Below are positions 13,501 through 20,773 of a stretch of DNA of 64,000 nt, piece after piece. The stretch is from contig CM022676.1 of assembly GCA_012295275.1 (NCBI GenBank), positions 13,146,379 to 13,210,378 of the forward strand, read 5' to 3'. The translations under genes were made by a program, and so were the position numbers. Each line of letters starts with the position of its first letter. Position 1 is the stretch's first letter. The notes under the pieces were generated by a model. The model was not told the origin of the DNA and did no database searches. It saw only the letters and a program-made list of their open reading frames with translations. Origin of the DNA: Chrysomallon squamiferum. Lineage: Eukaryota > Mollusca > Gastropoda > Neomphalida > Peltospiridae.

Positions 13501-15360
13501 TGATAACTAAACAGTATTGGTTCAGAAATTAAAAGTTCGAAAGAAGAACAAATATTCAATAATGTATAAAATTGAGTTATACTTAACAAAGAACGCAGCA
13601 GCATTCATGTGTTTTAAAAATTCAGATCTTTTTATTTCTTAATGTTGAATGTCTAAATTTGTTCATGTATTGTAAAAATTGATTAAATCCTCTGGAACAC
13701 TACAATATTTCAAATTACTTTTGTTAAGAATTATTACTCTTCACATATTTAAAATAAACACATATTACAATACAGTAGTTAAATCTTTATCATTAATATA
13801 ATTATACTTTCAGCTGCATTCAAATATAATCTCTTTTTAATAATACAATAGTTTAAATGTTTATCATTCATATAATTACACTTTCAGCTTCATTCAAATA
13901 TTTAATATTACAGTAGTTTAAATGATTATAATTAATATGATAATTTTACTTTCAGCTGCACCTAAGATCATTAACAAAACAGACAACATTGTGGGAGCTG
14001 AGATAGGAAATCCTGTTGTATTACACAAATCTGTGTTTTGTAAACCAAGTTACACAAATTTTACCTGGAGTAAATTTTATGATCAAACTGATTTTAACAA
14101 CACTCAGGTCACAAGAGAAAACATCACACTACAAATACACAGTAAAACAGTGACAGATTCTGGTTACAAGTTTTCTCTCAGTATCAGTAATTTTACTCAA
14201 GATGACATTGGAACATACAAACTGACTGTCTGTAATGAAGTTGGATGTTCTCAGTTTTCTGTGAACCTAACTGCAGCAGGTCCACCTCTTCCTCCTAAAG
14301 AGTTCCAACAAGAAAGAGAATCAACATCACACACAGTGTTCTTGTCCTGGCTACCTAACTACCCAGGTGGTAATTTCAAACAAAGATTTATTCTGCAGTA
14401 CAAACCACAAAGTGACTCTAACTGGATTACTTGGCAAAGTGAATGGTTTGATTACTCAACAGACAGACATAAAATAATTTTTAACATCACAGATCTTCAG
14501 TCTAAACAAGTTTACGATATTCGACTGTCAGCTCAAAGTAACAGACTTTCAAATAACACCAGCAACTATGTTACACTTGAAGTTACAACACAGGGTAAGT
14601 AAAGATTAACTGGATTACTGCTTGGCATAGTGAATTGTTCGGTGACTAAACACAAGGACAGAAAATAATTTTTAATATCAGCAATCTCAAAGACAAAACA
14701 CTTTATAGTGTCAGAATTTCAGCTGAAAACACAAGAACTCAAGACAGTATGAACAATTACGTCATCTTTCAAGTAATTACAAAAGGTTATCTGCTATTAA
14801 ATTTTATTAAAACGATGAAAATAAATACGTATGAAATATTTATATGTTCTACAATTTGTCAGTATAAATATATATAGCCTTAAAGTTAAACCATTTAATT
14901 GAATTGTTTCATGTTTGTATAATATTGAATTTATTACCTTTTTATGTTTTATTTCAGTTACAGAGTATAAACGTATTAGTGTATTACTGTGTATACAGCT
15001 CTGAGTCTAAGATTGCATGTGTGTTTTGGTGTATCTCTATGCTAATGAGTATATTTATTTTCTTGTGTTACAGAATTTTATTCAGTTTCAGTGGAAGCAT
15101 CTTACAATGATCATCGAGCCATTTCATTCATTTCCATATAATATTTATCACTCTCCTCTCTTCTGATTTTAGTATAATCCAATCACACATTTGAAAGGTT
15201 TTCTTTCTTTCTACTAACATTAGAAATTGTCTTAACAAGCAGGCGGAAAATTATATATATATATCTATATATACAGTGGTACCTTGACTTACGAGTTTAA
15301 TTCGTTTCATGACCGAGCTTGAGTTGGGGCAATCGTAAGTCGAGGTACCCTGCGCGCGCG

Positions 15361-15415
<55 letters not shown>

Positions 15416-16603
15416 TAATACATTTTACGGTTTTATAATCAAAAGATGAAATTTTTTATATTTATTTTGTAATTACAATTATAATAATTGCTTGTATTTA
15501 TTTATTAATCACCTTTCCATGATAATACAAAAAAAAAAAAAAAAATAATAATATCAATCATCATCAAGCAATGATAATAGTTACTGAAGAACGAAGTGTT
15601 ACTATGGTATTTAATTACTATTAATAGTACTACTACTAATAATCAAATATTATTTCTTTCGTTTGCAAAAGAACAATTATAAATGAAATATTAATATCAG
15701 TTAATATCTGTAGACCGGAAAATGGTATTATATATGTTATTTATCAATTACATCTTTAGAAGAGCAAAATGATATTATACTTTTCAGTTGTTATTTACCT
15801 GTTACAGCTTCAGAAGAACAGAGTGGTTCTAGTTCTCTGCTTGGTGCAGCTGTAGGAGGAGCTGTTGGTTCTTTGACTGGCATTGTTGTCATAGTGATAC
15901 TTGTTTTTTTGCTTAGAAGACGTGGACCATTTTCAAACAAATCTGGTATCTTCTTAACCAATCTGCAAATTGTGATAAATTAAACAATAATACTAACTGT
16001 CTTGTAGGTTATTTCCTTCATTGTGAACCCTTCAATTATAATAATCTATACCTGAAGATTCTTACCTTTTAGCATAACGGTAAAAAAAAAAAAACACAAA
16101 AAAACATACGATAACATCTTTCACAAATATTACATAAAATTACGTTGTAGTATTAATACTTGTAGTACCAGCAGTAGTAGTGGTTGTTGCTGTTTTTTTT
16201 GTAACAGTTCAGTATTTTCCTGGTCACAATTCTAAATGTTGTAATGTTTTGTCTATCAGTTTCTGATTTCTATTACCTTTACAGTTATGGAACATCCAAG
16301 TCCAGTTACAGACCAAACATACGAAGGACTTCAACAAAACAGAGAAACTACTGAATACTCAAGAATTGAGATGTATGAAAATCTGAGACAAACTGGTAAA
16401 CATAATTATATTTCTTAACCTATAATGAAATCAGTGTTATTTTAAAGAGATTACATTTTATTTAAACATTTAAAATTATTTCAGGTGCTGTAAATAACAC
16501 TATAACAGCTGACCACACGTATCAAGGTCTGCAAGAAAGCAGAGAAGAACCACAATACACTAAACTGAACCTGTATGAAAATCTGAAGAAAGGTGACAAA
16601 TGA
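362..16603 (+). CDS. gene A: multi-Ig/FN3 transmembrane receptor with two ITAM tail exons (extracellular part damaged)
   Basis: Exons by splice signals and phase: 362-412 leader; Ig-like 2190-2549, 2716-2976, 4138-about 4346 (broken), 4932-5237, 6472-6814, 7759-8022, 8327-8647, 8958-9223, 9489-9773, 10673-10939, 11268-11564; Ig+FN3 13956-14594; TM 15808-15945; tail 16285-16395 and 16485-16603. Nearly all start and end in phase 1. The domains resemble Siglec/CD22/hemicentin-like stacks seen in invertebrate IgSF receptors. The tail has ITAM-type tyrosine motifs, so an activating cell-surface receptor is the likely role (inference). Lesions: the leader ends in phase 0; exon 4138 lost its donor; exon 6472 has one extra base; exon 8327 has an in-frame TAG; exon 8958 ends in the wrong phase. 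Either the gene is decaying, broken exons are skipped, or some indels are assembly errors. Confidence 0.65.
413..2189 (+). other. gene A intron 1 with block duplicated in gene C
   Basis: This AT-rich intron contains an (AAT)n tract (637-747), a 28-base A run (1367-1394), (ATCT)n at 1591-1615 and (AAT)n at 2062-2094. About 805-960 is nearly identical to about 28980-29133 in the first intron of gene C, so the intron was copied together with the leader. No coding potential is seen. Confidence 0.7.
637..747. repeat. (AAT)n microsatellite
   Basis: This is a near-continuous AAT/ATA tract with a few interruptions. An equivalent tract sits at the same relative place in the gene C intron (about 28770-28860). 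Confidence 0.9.
2190..2549 (+). CDS. gene A Ig-like exon 1 (V-like)
   Basis: The exon follows TTCCGTACAG and runs in phase 1 to a GTACTT donor, exactly 120 codons. It shows a B-strand FTFTCSV cysteine, an F-strand DEALWWCQL block and extra cysteines between, but no clear C-strand tryptophan, so it is a divergent V-type Ig domain. Several N-x-S/T sequons suggest a glycosylated extracellular domain. The donor is weak (GTACTT), but phase and homology to other VYC-ending exons support it. Family recognition is by fold pattern only. Confidence 0.65.
2716..2976 (+). CDS. gene A Ig-like exon 2 (C2-type)
   Basis: The exon runs from TTACTTAG to the GTGAGT donor, 87 codons, phase 1-1. Clear Ig marks: VEGHSLSADC (B strand), SYSWKL (C strand), and NEAGNVYTCTVTN (F strand with Y-x-C). 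Two extra cysteines follow the B-strand cysteine. The 3' end of this exon with its donor is repeated twice as relics in the next 250 bases. Confidence 0.75.
3045..3230 (+). pseudogene. two tandem relics of the exon 2 3' end
   Basis: About 3050-3108 and 3173-3229 both resemble the last 55 bases of exon 2716-2976 (the segment coding ETKQSES...LTVFC plus the GTGAG donor). With the exon itself the period is about 122 bases. The first relic keeps a TGTGAG donor-like end; the second has TTTGAG and has lost the GT. They look like degenerating partial exon duplications. Confidence 0.7.
3231..4137 (+). other. gene A intron with (ATT)/(TAG) repeat
   Basis: This is AT-rich intron. It contains ATT then TAG triplets at 3403-3483. 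A 63-codon open frame at 3916-4107 shows no domain pattern and runs up to the acceptor; I see no gene in it. Confidence 0.6.
3403..3483. repeat. (ATT)n-(TAG)n microsatellite
   Basis: About seven ATT units are followed by about twenty TAG units in a clean run. Confidence 0.9.
4138..4346 (+). pseudogene. gene A Ig-like exon 3, donor lost and F strand missing
   Basis: The acceptor TTTCCAG is good, and the start (D-P-P-S, EGDTVTLNC, then NPKPNLNWTC) is a normal C2-type Ig beginning closely like exon 8958. After the IANRTQ segment it jumps to LTVY, so the part that should hold the F-strand Y-x-C is absent. At the position where sister exons have ACT|GTGAGT the sequence reads ACCACAGT, so no donor remains. 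The exon is probably skipped or non-functional. Confidence 0.6.
4470..4880. repeat. cluster of simple repeats
   Basis: (AC)n at 4470-4524, a (GT)n/(CG) tract at about 4695-4745 and (TTTTA)n at about 4831-4880 lie close together. The AC and GT tracts are inverted relative to each other about 200 bases apart, so a hairpin is possible in RNA. No coding signal is seen. Confidence 0.85.
4932..5237 (+). CDS. gene A Ig-like exon 4 (V-like, cysteine-rich)
   Basis: The exon lies between TTTTTTAG and GTAAGT, 102 codons, phase 1-1. It has the B-strand YTFQCSV and F-strand LVDEAKWTCTY marks with extra cysteines in the middle (IICTV, SSC, CTC). It is the closest match in the window to the first Ig exon of gene C (30211-30528), sharing a SFQR/SFVR-like C strand and the DE/DQ..W.C block. 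It lacks a C-strand tryptophan. Confidence 0.7.
5238..6471 (+). other. gene A intron with an unassigned open frame
   Basis: This is mostly AT-rich and empty. A 62-codon frame at 6167-6355 is less AT-biased than its surroundings and has protein-like composition (GLIQQPVRTNSK, SSSQTERPRHELITW). I do not recognise it; a transposon remnant is plausible. No splice sites clearly bound it. Confidence 0.4.
6472..6814 (+). pseudogene. gene A Ig-like exon 5 with +1 frameshift
   Basis: The exon lies between ATTTTTCAG and GTAATT. Its length is 343, while the other intact phase 1-1 exons are multiples of three. The first frame reads to NITEGNSAV...FVQG; the Ig pattern then continues in another frame (AKPAPTVSQILWYVD ... 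KDFCAAEN ... VIQ). The switch falls in a GGGG run at about 6570, where GGG would restore one frame. The B-strand cysteine is also replaced. It could be a real lesion or a homopolymer assembly error. Confidence 0.6.
6815..7758 (+). other. gene A intron, no feature seen
   Basis: AT-rich intron with a short GT tract and A runs. I see no domain, RNA gene or mobile element in it. Confidence 0.5.
7759..8022 (+). CDS. gene A Ig-like exon 6
   Basis: The acceptor is CTTGCAG and the probable donor is GTATAT; 88 codons, phase 1-1. The start G-P-P-D-F-P, the B-strand SGTCVCNTT and the C-strand GTVSWITPDG are Ig-like. In the F strand the expected cysteine after NYT is serine (NYTSQVRN), so the canonical disulfide is missing unless the neighbouring cysteine pairs elsewhere. 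The donor is weak, so the 3' border is less certain. Confidence 0.55.
8327..8647 (+). pseudogene. gene A Ig-like exon 7 with in-frame TAG
   Basis: The acceptor is ATTTTAG and the donor GTGAGT; 107 codons, phase 1-1. The Ig pattern is good: LTLTCISASSSPSVNFTW then, after the stop, WYQDGDEIECETKN. The TAG at 8530-8532 sits mid-domain between KLFS and NLVLVP, and the same frame continues as Ig on both sides, so a single nonsense change explains it. Removing the whole exon would leave the frame intact. Confidence 0.65.
8958..9223 (+). CDS. gene A Ig-like exon 8 (3' phase mismatch)
   Basis: The acceptor is GTTTTCAG and the start D-P-P-V-N-P-P is followed by VYEGDTLNIRC, VSLSCDTD and the F-strand-like KTCQCSS block. 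The strong donor GTAAGT at 9224 falls on a codon boundary, giving 266 bases and phase 0, while the next exon expects phase 1. Joining them would shift the frame. Either a one- or two-base indel lies near the 3' end or another donor is used. Confidence 0.55.
9224..9345. repeat. (AAT/AAC/ATG)n triplet tract
   Basis: The tract begins just inside the intron after the donor at 9224 and consists of AAT, AAC and ATG triplets. Confidence 0.85.
9489..9773 (+). CDS. gene A Ig-like exon 9 (C2-type, intact)
   Basis: The exon runs from TTATTTAG to GTGAGT, 95 codons, phase 1-1. It has all C2-type marks: WLEGQSRNLTCAVSERGNPP, VVIVWFKNG, and NRQTFMCQATN, ending LNVY. The sequence resembles the second Ig exon of gene C (31748-32035), which shares WLEN/WLEG, a GNPP/GNPAA turn and W-x-K/R-N-G. 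Several sequons suggest glycosylation. Confidence 0.8.
9774..10672 (+). other. gene A intron, no feature seen
   Basis: AT-rich intron. A 64-codon minus-strand frame at 10232-10426 has no recognisable domain. Confidence 0.5.
10673..10939 (+). CDS. gene A Ig-like exon 10 (C2-type, intact)
   Basis: The exon runs from TTTTATCAG to GTGAGT, 89 codons, phase 1-1. Marks: EGQSLDVVNCSADSNPPN (B strand), TILNWTS (C strand), and RDHHGTYTCTATV (D-x-G-x-Y-x-C F strand). This is a canonical I/C2-type Ig domain. Confidence 0.8.
11268..11564 (+). CDS. gene A Ig-like exon 11 (C2-type, intact)
   Basis: The exon runs from TTTACAG to GGTATC (donor GTATCA), 99 codons, phase 1-1. Marks: NTSLNINCSADGRPDN, HYWNDV and FEDSGTYICSVENG. 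It is a canonical membrane-proximal C2-type domain. The intron after it is 2.4 kb and holds a LINE remnant. Confidence 0.8.
12565..13425 (-). mobile_element. 3' end of a LINE reverse-transcriptase ORF (5'-truncated, decayed)
   Basis: Reading the minus strand from about 13425 down gives LINE C-terminal signatures: LPIDCVVDLFDKLIQPILL, YGCE, TPGFMIYGELGWYP, then RTANAKLPIETGRWYNI, CCICNLNKIGDE and a Lys/Leu-rich end near 12565. This order (RT thumb region, then a C-terminal cysteine cluster after a GRWYN motif) matches widespread invertebrate non-LTR elements, possibly CR1-like. Frame breaks and stops are present. It sits antisense in gene A's intron, so it does not contribute to the receptor. 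Confidence 0.65.
13779..13955 (+). repeat. three tandem copies of a splice-acceptor segment
   Basis: A unit of about 70 bases (TTTAAAT..TTAT.ATTAATAT..TTACTTTCAG|CT) occurs three times, with AGs at 13812-13813, 13886-13887 and 13954-13955. Only the last is followed by the Ig reading frame. The upstream two are followed by GCATTCAAATAT or TCATTCAAATAT, which are not Ig-like. Confidence 0.7.
13956..14594 (+). CDS. gene A Ig + fibronectin type III exon
   Basis: One 213-codon exon, phase 1-1, between ACTTTCAG and the GTAAGT donor. Residues about 1-107 form an Ig-like domain (NFTWSKF, DDIGTYKLTVCNEVG). From about 108, PPLPPKEFQQ opens an FN3 domain with the core tryptophan (VFLSWLPNYPGG), the central FILQYKPQSDSNW and the L-x-x-x-x-x-Y motif (ITDLQSKQVYDIRLSAQ). 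The canonical Ig cysteine positions hold K and L, and cysteines occur 3-4 residues away instead. It is the membrane-proximal unit before the TM exon. Confidence 0.8.
14605..14785 (+). pseudogene. relic duplicate of the FN3 C-terminal half
   Basis: Directly after the FN3 exon a second, diverged copy reads NWITAWHSELFGD, a stop codon, then KIIFNISNLKDKTLYSVRIS and NNYVIFQVITKG. It aligns with the last 60 residues of the exon at 13956-14594. It lacks an acceptor and has an in-frame TAA-type break, and its donor has decayed to GTTATC. It is a partial tandem exon duplication. Confidence 0.75.
15274..15349. mobile_element. short Tc1/pogo-like MITE (foldback)
   Basis: CAGTGGTACCTTGACTTACG at the left and CGTAAGTCGAGGTACC at the right are inverted repeats about 20 bases long, with a TA before the left end. 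The terminal CAGTGGTACCTCGACTTACG type resembles Tigger/pogo-like termini as I remember them. The right terminus is eroded into the adjoining CG/CA microsatellite. Confidence 0.5.
15350..15414. repeat. (CG)n-(CA)n microsatellite
   Basis: A CGCGCG start followed by about 30 CA units, joined to the MITE's right end. Confidence 0.9.
15808..15945 (+). CDS. gene A transmembrane exon
   Basis: The exon runs from GTTACAG to GGTATC (donor GTATCT), 46 codons, phase 1-1. A short Ser/Glu-rich stalk (SEEQSGSSS) is followed by a single hydrophobic helix (LLGAAVGGAVGSLTGIVVIV...LVFLL) and a stop-transfer RRR. The Gly/Ala-rich first half (GAAVGGAVG) could support helix packing. No charged residue is seen inside the helix, so pairing with an adaptor by the vertebrate basic/acidic rule is not suggested. 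Confidence 0.85.
16285..16395 (+). CDS. gene A cytoplasmic exon with ITAM (copy 1)
   Basis: 37 codons, phase 1-1, from TTTACAG to GTAAAC. The sequence DQTYEGL, eight residues, YSRI fits the ITAM pattern (D/E)xxYxxL/I-x(6-8)-YxxL/I exactly. The second tyrosine also fits TxYxxI (ITSM-like, TEYSRI). A third tyrosine, MYENL, gives a YxN Grb2-SH2-type site. The paired tyrosines would recruit a tandem-SH2 kinase of the Syk/ZAP-70 type (family knowledge); this is inferred, not shown. Confidence 0.85.
16485..16603 (+). CDS. gene A last coding exon with ITAM (copy 2)
   Basis: 39 codons including TGA at 16601-16603, from TTTCAG. It repeats the previous exon: DHTYQGL, eight residues, YTKL, then LYENL. 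The ITAM spacing is the same and the YENL site is kept, so the two exons are a tandem duplication under constraint on the tyrosines. A GGTGAC just before the stop could act as a phase-1 donor, so longer isoforms are possible. Confidence 0.85.
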
Positions 16604-16718
16604 TATTATTATAATGAAAGTAACTTTACATTGTGTACGTTTTTAATCAATATTATAGCTACTATATTATACCTACTTACACTGATATTTGACGTTTTCT
16701 TTGAAAGAAGCTAAATTC

Positions 16719-16724
16719 AATAAA
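16719..16724 (+). promoter_or_regulatory. candidate poly(A) signal of gene A
   Basis: AATAAA lies about 115 bases after the stop codon. Another AATAAA occurs near 16863. Both are plausible, but the motif is common in AT-rich DNA. Confidence 0.45.
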
Positions 16725-17213
16725 CAGAAACTAATTGTTTAACTGTTATATAATACAATACAAGAAAATATTTTCTAGTGAAAAGAAACACCAATCGTGT
16801 CAGACGTTTTCTGGAATTGCTTTTCTAAATTGAAGATAAAAAGAGAATTCTAACATTATTATGAATAAAGGAATTGAAAATGAAATGTATAAGAAAAACT
16901 AAATTCATATGTTGACTATATCGTGCAGTCTGTCTTATTCCATATATTTTCACATGAATACATAAAATAACAGACTGATTTCATCTTTCATTTATTTATT
17001 TATTAAGTAAATCAGCGTTTGTTCTATTTCGTAAATGTTGATTATATTTCTCGATATTTGCTTTCAAAATAAATATCATGTTAGATTTTAACTTATTTTT
17101 ATTTTTACTTATCTCATGTTATATTCAATAAATTTGACTTAATGTTTTATAGAGTAGCGCACATATTATTATCATTATTAGAATAAACTGAAACAATAAC
17201 ATTTGTTGTAAAT

Positions 17214-17257
<44 letters not shown>

Positions 17258-18253
17258 AATAAATAAATAAACAAATAAATAAATAAATAAATACCGTAGC
17301 TGAATTTACTGAATGTCTTCATTGAATAATTTATATGGAAACATCATAAAAATGTGTTTGTGGTAAATATTTTAAATTCATACAGGGAACATGCAGTACT
17401 AAACACTTGCTTCTTTATGATGGTTGCGAATTTCAGGAAGAAAGATGTTACAGTTGAAACGCATTTAGTTCTGAGTTTAGGAGCAATATTTTTATAAGAA
17501 TTAAACATTAAATATCACTATGACTGTTAAATAGACACACATTGTTATGGTGGGTATTAGACAGACAAAGATGAAGCCACATTTATATACACACAATACG
17601 AACAAGTACGCACACATGCAACATGTGGATTCCTTAGAAAATCGCTATGTTAAGTGGTATTAGGAATATTAATCAAATAAAAATGCATTCACATATAAAT
17701 ACGCATACTACAAACAAGCACGTATACATGCAACACGTGGCCGGGAATTTTCATATTAATGGTGACAAGCAAACCTCACATTTGAATAAAACTGCAGTAA
17801 TTAGTTACTCAAATTTTGTTGCGAACTTCTCATTCTGTCAAAACAAAATCACAGAAACAAATAATTTGTACAACTTATGTGAAAAGAAGCCAAGTGTATC
17901 TTAAAAATTTCTAAAAGAGAAAACATACAAAAACAAAATGTCCTCCAATAACTAAAAGTTCGTACTTTAATAATACCAAACACTAGCATAATAAACACAT
18001 TTAGTTTAAAAGATATTTCTTTATTCTTAAAAATCTATTGTTTGATTAATAATTATATTTTCATCAACAAACTTTATTTACATCAGAAGGTAGCCTTGAG
18101 AAATGTAAAGCAGACAACTGAAAGTAGATTTCTTAAAAAATGAATATGTTCATGTTGATTACTTTTTTGTATTTATTTATTTATTTATTTATTTATTTAT
18201 TTTATTTTACTATTTTAAAATACATTTCTTAAATTTCTTATATATATATATAT

Positions 18254-18332
<79 letters not shown>

Positions 18333-18872
18333 AGATGAAATTTAAGAAATATATATATATATAAAATTGTTGATGCAGTAATCTAAGTCAAGTTAATAAG
18401 TGAGTTGTCAAATTCTAGTGTAGTCATCAGACACACATTTTATGTTGAGTTAAAATGTACTGTATGTGAGGAAATTTAATTACATTTACTCTTGTGTGTA
18501 AGTTACAAGTGAATCATTTTAAGTATGTACATAATGCTTCATCAGGTTATATAATAAAAATTAAAACTGAGACTGACATCAAATCCTGATCCTAGCAACC
18601 CTGGCCGAGACCTAAACCCTCTTTGTAAAAAAAAAAAAAAAAAGAAAACTAAATTTGATTCAATTAATTATTAAATAATATCCATCTTATTCTTTATTAT
18701 GTTTTAGGAAATATTTGCATTTAAGTCTGTTCCTAACTTTGATAAGCAACTTCCTAGATTTACTGAATGAATTTGTTTTATTTATTTATTTATTTATTTA
18801 TTTGTTTATTTATTTATTTATTATTGTTATTGTTAATTTTATTATTTATTATTACTATTATTATTATTTTTT

Positions 18873-18910
<38 letters not shown>

Positions 18911-19522
18911 ATTGTTGTTGTTTTATTATATTTTTTATTTAGTTTTTTATTCTAAAACACATTTTTAATATTTTTAACATTTGACATGTTTTATCTACAA
19001 AATATTTCTAACCCAAGTCTTCACCATAACCATAACCATAGCTCTAAATATGTCACAAAATAAAGTCTAGGAAACAGAAAGGGAAACTACTTCTACTACT
19101 ACTCCCACTACTAGTTTTACTACTACTAATAATAATAAATACATAAACAAAAAACAAACAAAAAAGATTGCAACAACAAACTATTTATTTTTCATTTATT
19201 AAGAAAGAAAGCAAGATTACGTAGAGAACAAATTGATTTTAATTTGATATTTATTCCATATTGCGATCATATTTTAATTTTTAATATGTAAATGTAAAGC
19301 TTGAATAAGAAATAAAATAAAATAAAATTAAATAAAAAAAAGTTAAAAAAATACTGAATAAAATTTCTAAACGAAGTAAATAAAAAGAAAAAGTGCAAAT
19401 TATAATTCTTTTCTCATAAAAGCCAAAAATTGTAAAAGGTTAATGCTTAAAGTAACTTCATAGTAATTTAGTATTATTGTTATTGTTATTTTTATTATTA
19501 TTATTATTAGTAGTAGTAGTAA

Positions 19523-19554
<32 letters not shown>

Positions 19555-19660
19555 TATGGAGGGGAGGTTAAAATACAGTTCCACCAATGATAAAAGTAAA
19601 TAAATAAATGAAAGAAAAGAAAAATAAAAGCAAAATATATACATTTAGGATCAGTTTCAA
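16725..19660. other. intergenic, simple-repeat-rich
   Basis: No gene is recognised. It contains (AAT)n-(AAAT)n at 17217-17293, (ATTT)n near 18170-18200, a TA/GA tract at 18239-18330 with short inverted AAATTT arms on both sides, (TTTA)n-(TTG)n at about 18776-18925, and (ATT)n-(TAG)n at 19484-19555. Frames inside these tracts are translated repeats. Confidence 0.7.
18239..18330. repeat. (TA)n-(GA)n microsatellite
   Basis: A TA tract followed by about 35 GA units. TTCTTAAATTTC before it and GAAATTTAAGAA after it are inverted copies. Confidence 0.9.
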
Positions 19661-19671
19661 CAAAAAGGAAA

Positions 19672-20136
19672 TTAACGGTCTAAGGGGAATAACTCTAAAA
19701 TATAATTTCGGAACATTCACTTTTCTTGTACTTTGAATTAATTTTAATTTTCTCTTATTCCTTAATATTGGAATAAATGTAATTATTGAGTTCTTTATTT
19801 TCAGTATTTTTTGAAACGTAACTATGTTGTAATAGTATTAAATTTTGTAACATAGTTAACGAAAACAAGTAATCTGAAAAATCATTTTAGAGTTATTCCT
19901 CTTAGACCATAATATTAATTTGTTTTTCTAATAAAAAATAAAATAAAGGTGTGAACGTAAACAATGAATATAAATATAAATATAATAAATATGTATTCCT
20001 GCATTTCGAAAAACTTACTCTAAACATAAAGTTTTCATATAGTTTTACATTTTTCATATTTTTAGTAATAATGTCTAAAATGACCATTTCTGAATAGATC
20101 GCAATACTAAAATAGAGTTATTCCTCTTAGACCGTT
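19672..20136. mobile_element. foldback/MITE with TTAACGGTCTAAGG termini
   Basis: TTAACGGTCTAAGGGGAATA at 19672 is inverted at about 20112-20136 (GAGTTATTCCTCTTAGACCG). A second inverted copy ends near 19914, so a shorter element of about 240 bases is nested or an internal duplication occurred. Further copies of the right-hand motif recur at about 20323, 20480 and 20683. The GGGGAATAACTCT core resembles a repeat I associate with mollusc genomes. No transposase is seen. Confidence 0.55.
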
Positions 20137-20730
20137 AAGTTACTAATTTATGGTATTGAAAAAAAAAGTCCTTCTCTTTTATTATTTAATTTATAATGAT
20201 AAAAATAAAACGAAGCCTCACATTCCAACAATATTTTAAAATTTCTTTTTAACAAATATAGTGTATAAAATATTTCTTTAACTGTGACTGAGTCTTTTTA
20301 AGTATTTTGCGTCATTTTTAAATAGAGTTATTTCCCTTACACCGTAAATTTGCTAAATTGGTCGACTCTATTTATTTATTTATTTATTGTTGTTGTTGTT
20401 GTTAATGTTGTTATTATTATTATTCCGTAAATATTTCGTTAGCCGCCTACATTATTAACAATAATTTCATTTTCTTCAGTTATTCCTCTTAGGCCTTGAA
20501 GTTACTAATTTATGGTATTGAAAAACAGTTCTTCTTTGTTATTATTTAATTTATAATAATAAAAATAAAATGAAGCCTCATATTCCAACAATATTTTAAA
20601 ATATGTTTTTAACAAATATATTATATAAAAATATTTCATTAACTGAGACTGAGTTTTTTAAAGTATTTTGCGTCATTTTTAAATAGAGTTATTTCCCTTA
20701 GATCGTAAATTTATTAAATTGGTCGACTTT

Positions 20731-20773
<43 letters not shown>

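Noticed and set aside
15076-15141. Possible FN3-like exon (FYSVSVEASYND) after TTACAG
   Set aside because: Only about 20 residues, no donor, stop soon after; may be another FN3 relic but too short to support.
18715-18955. Open frames rich in Tyr/Ile/Val/Cys
   Set aside because: They translate (TTTA)n and (TTG)n microsatellites.
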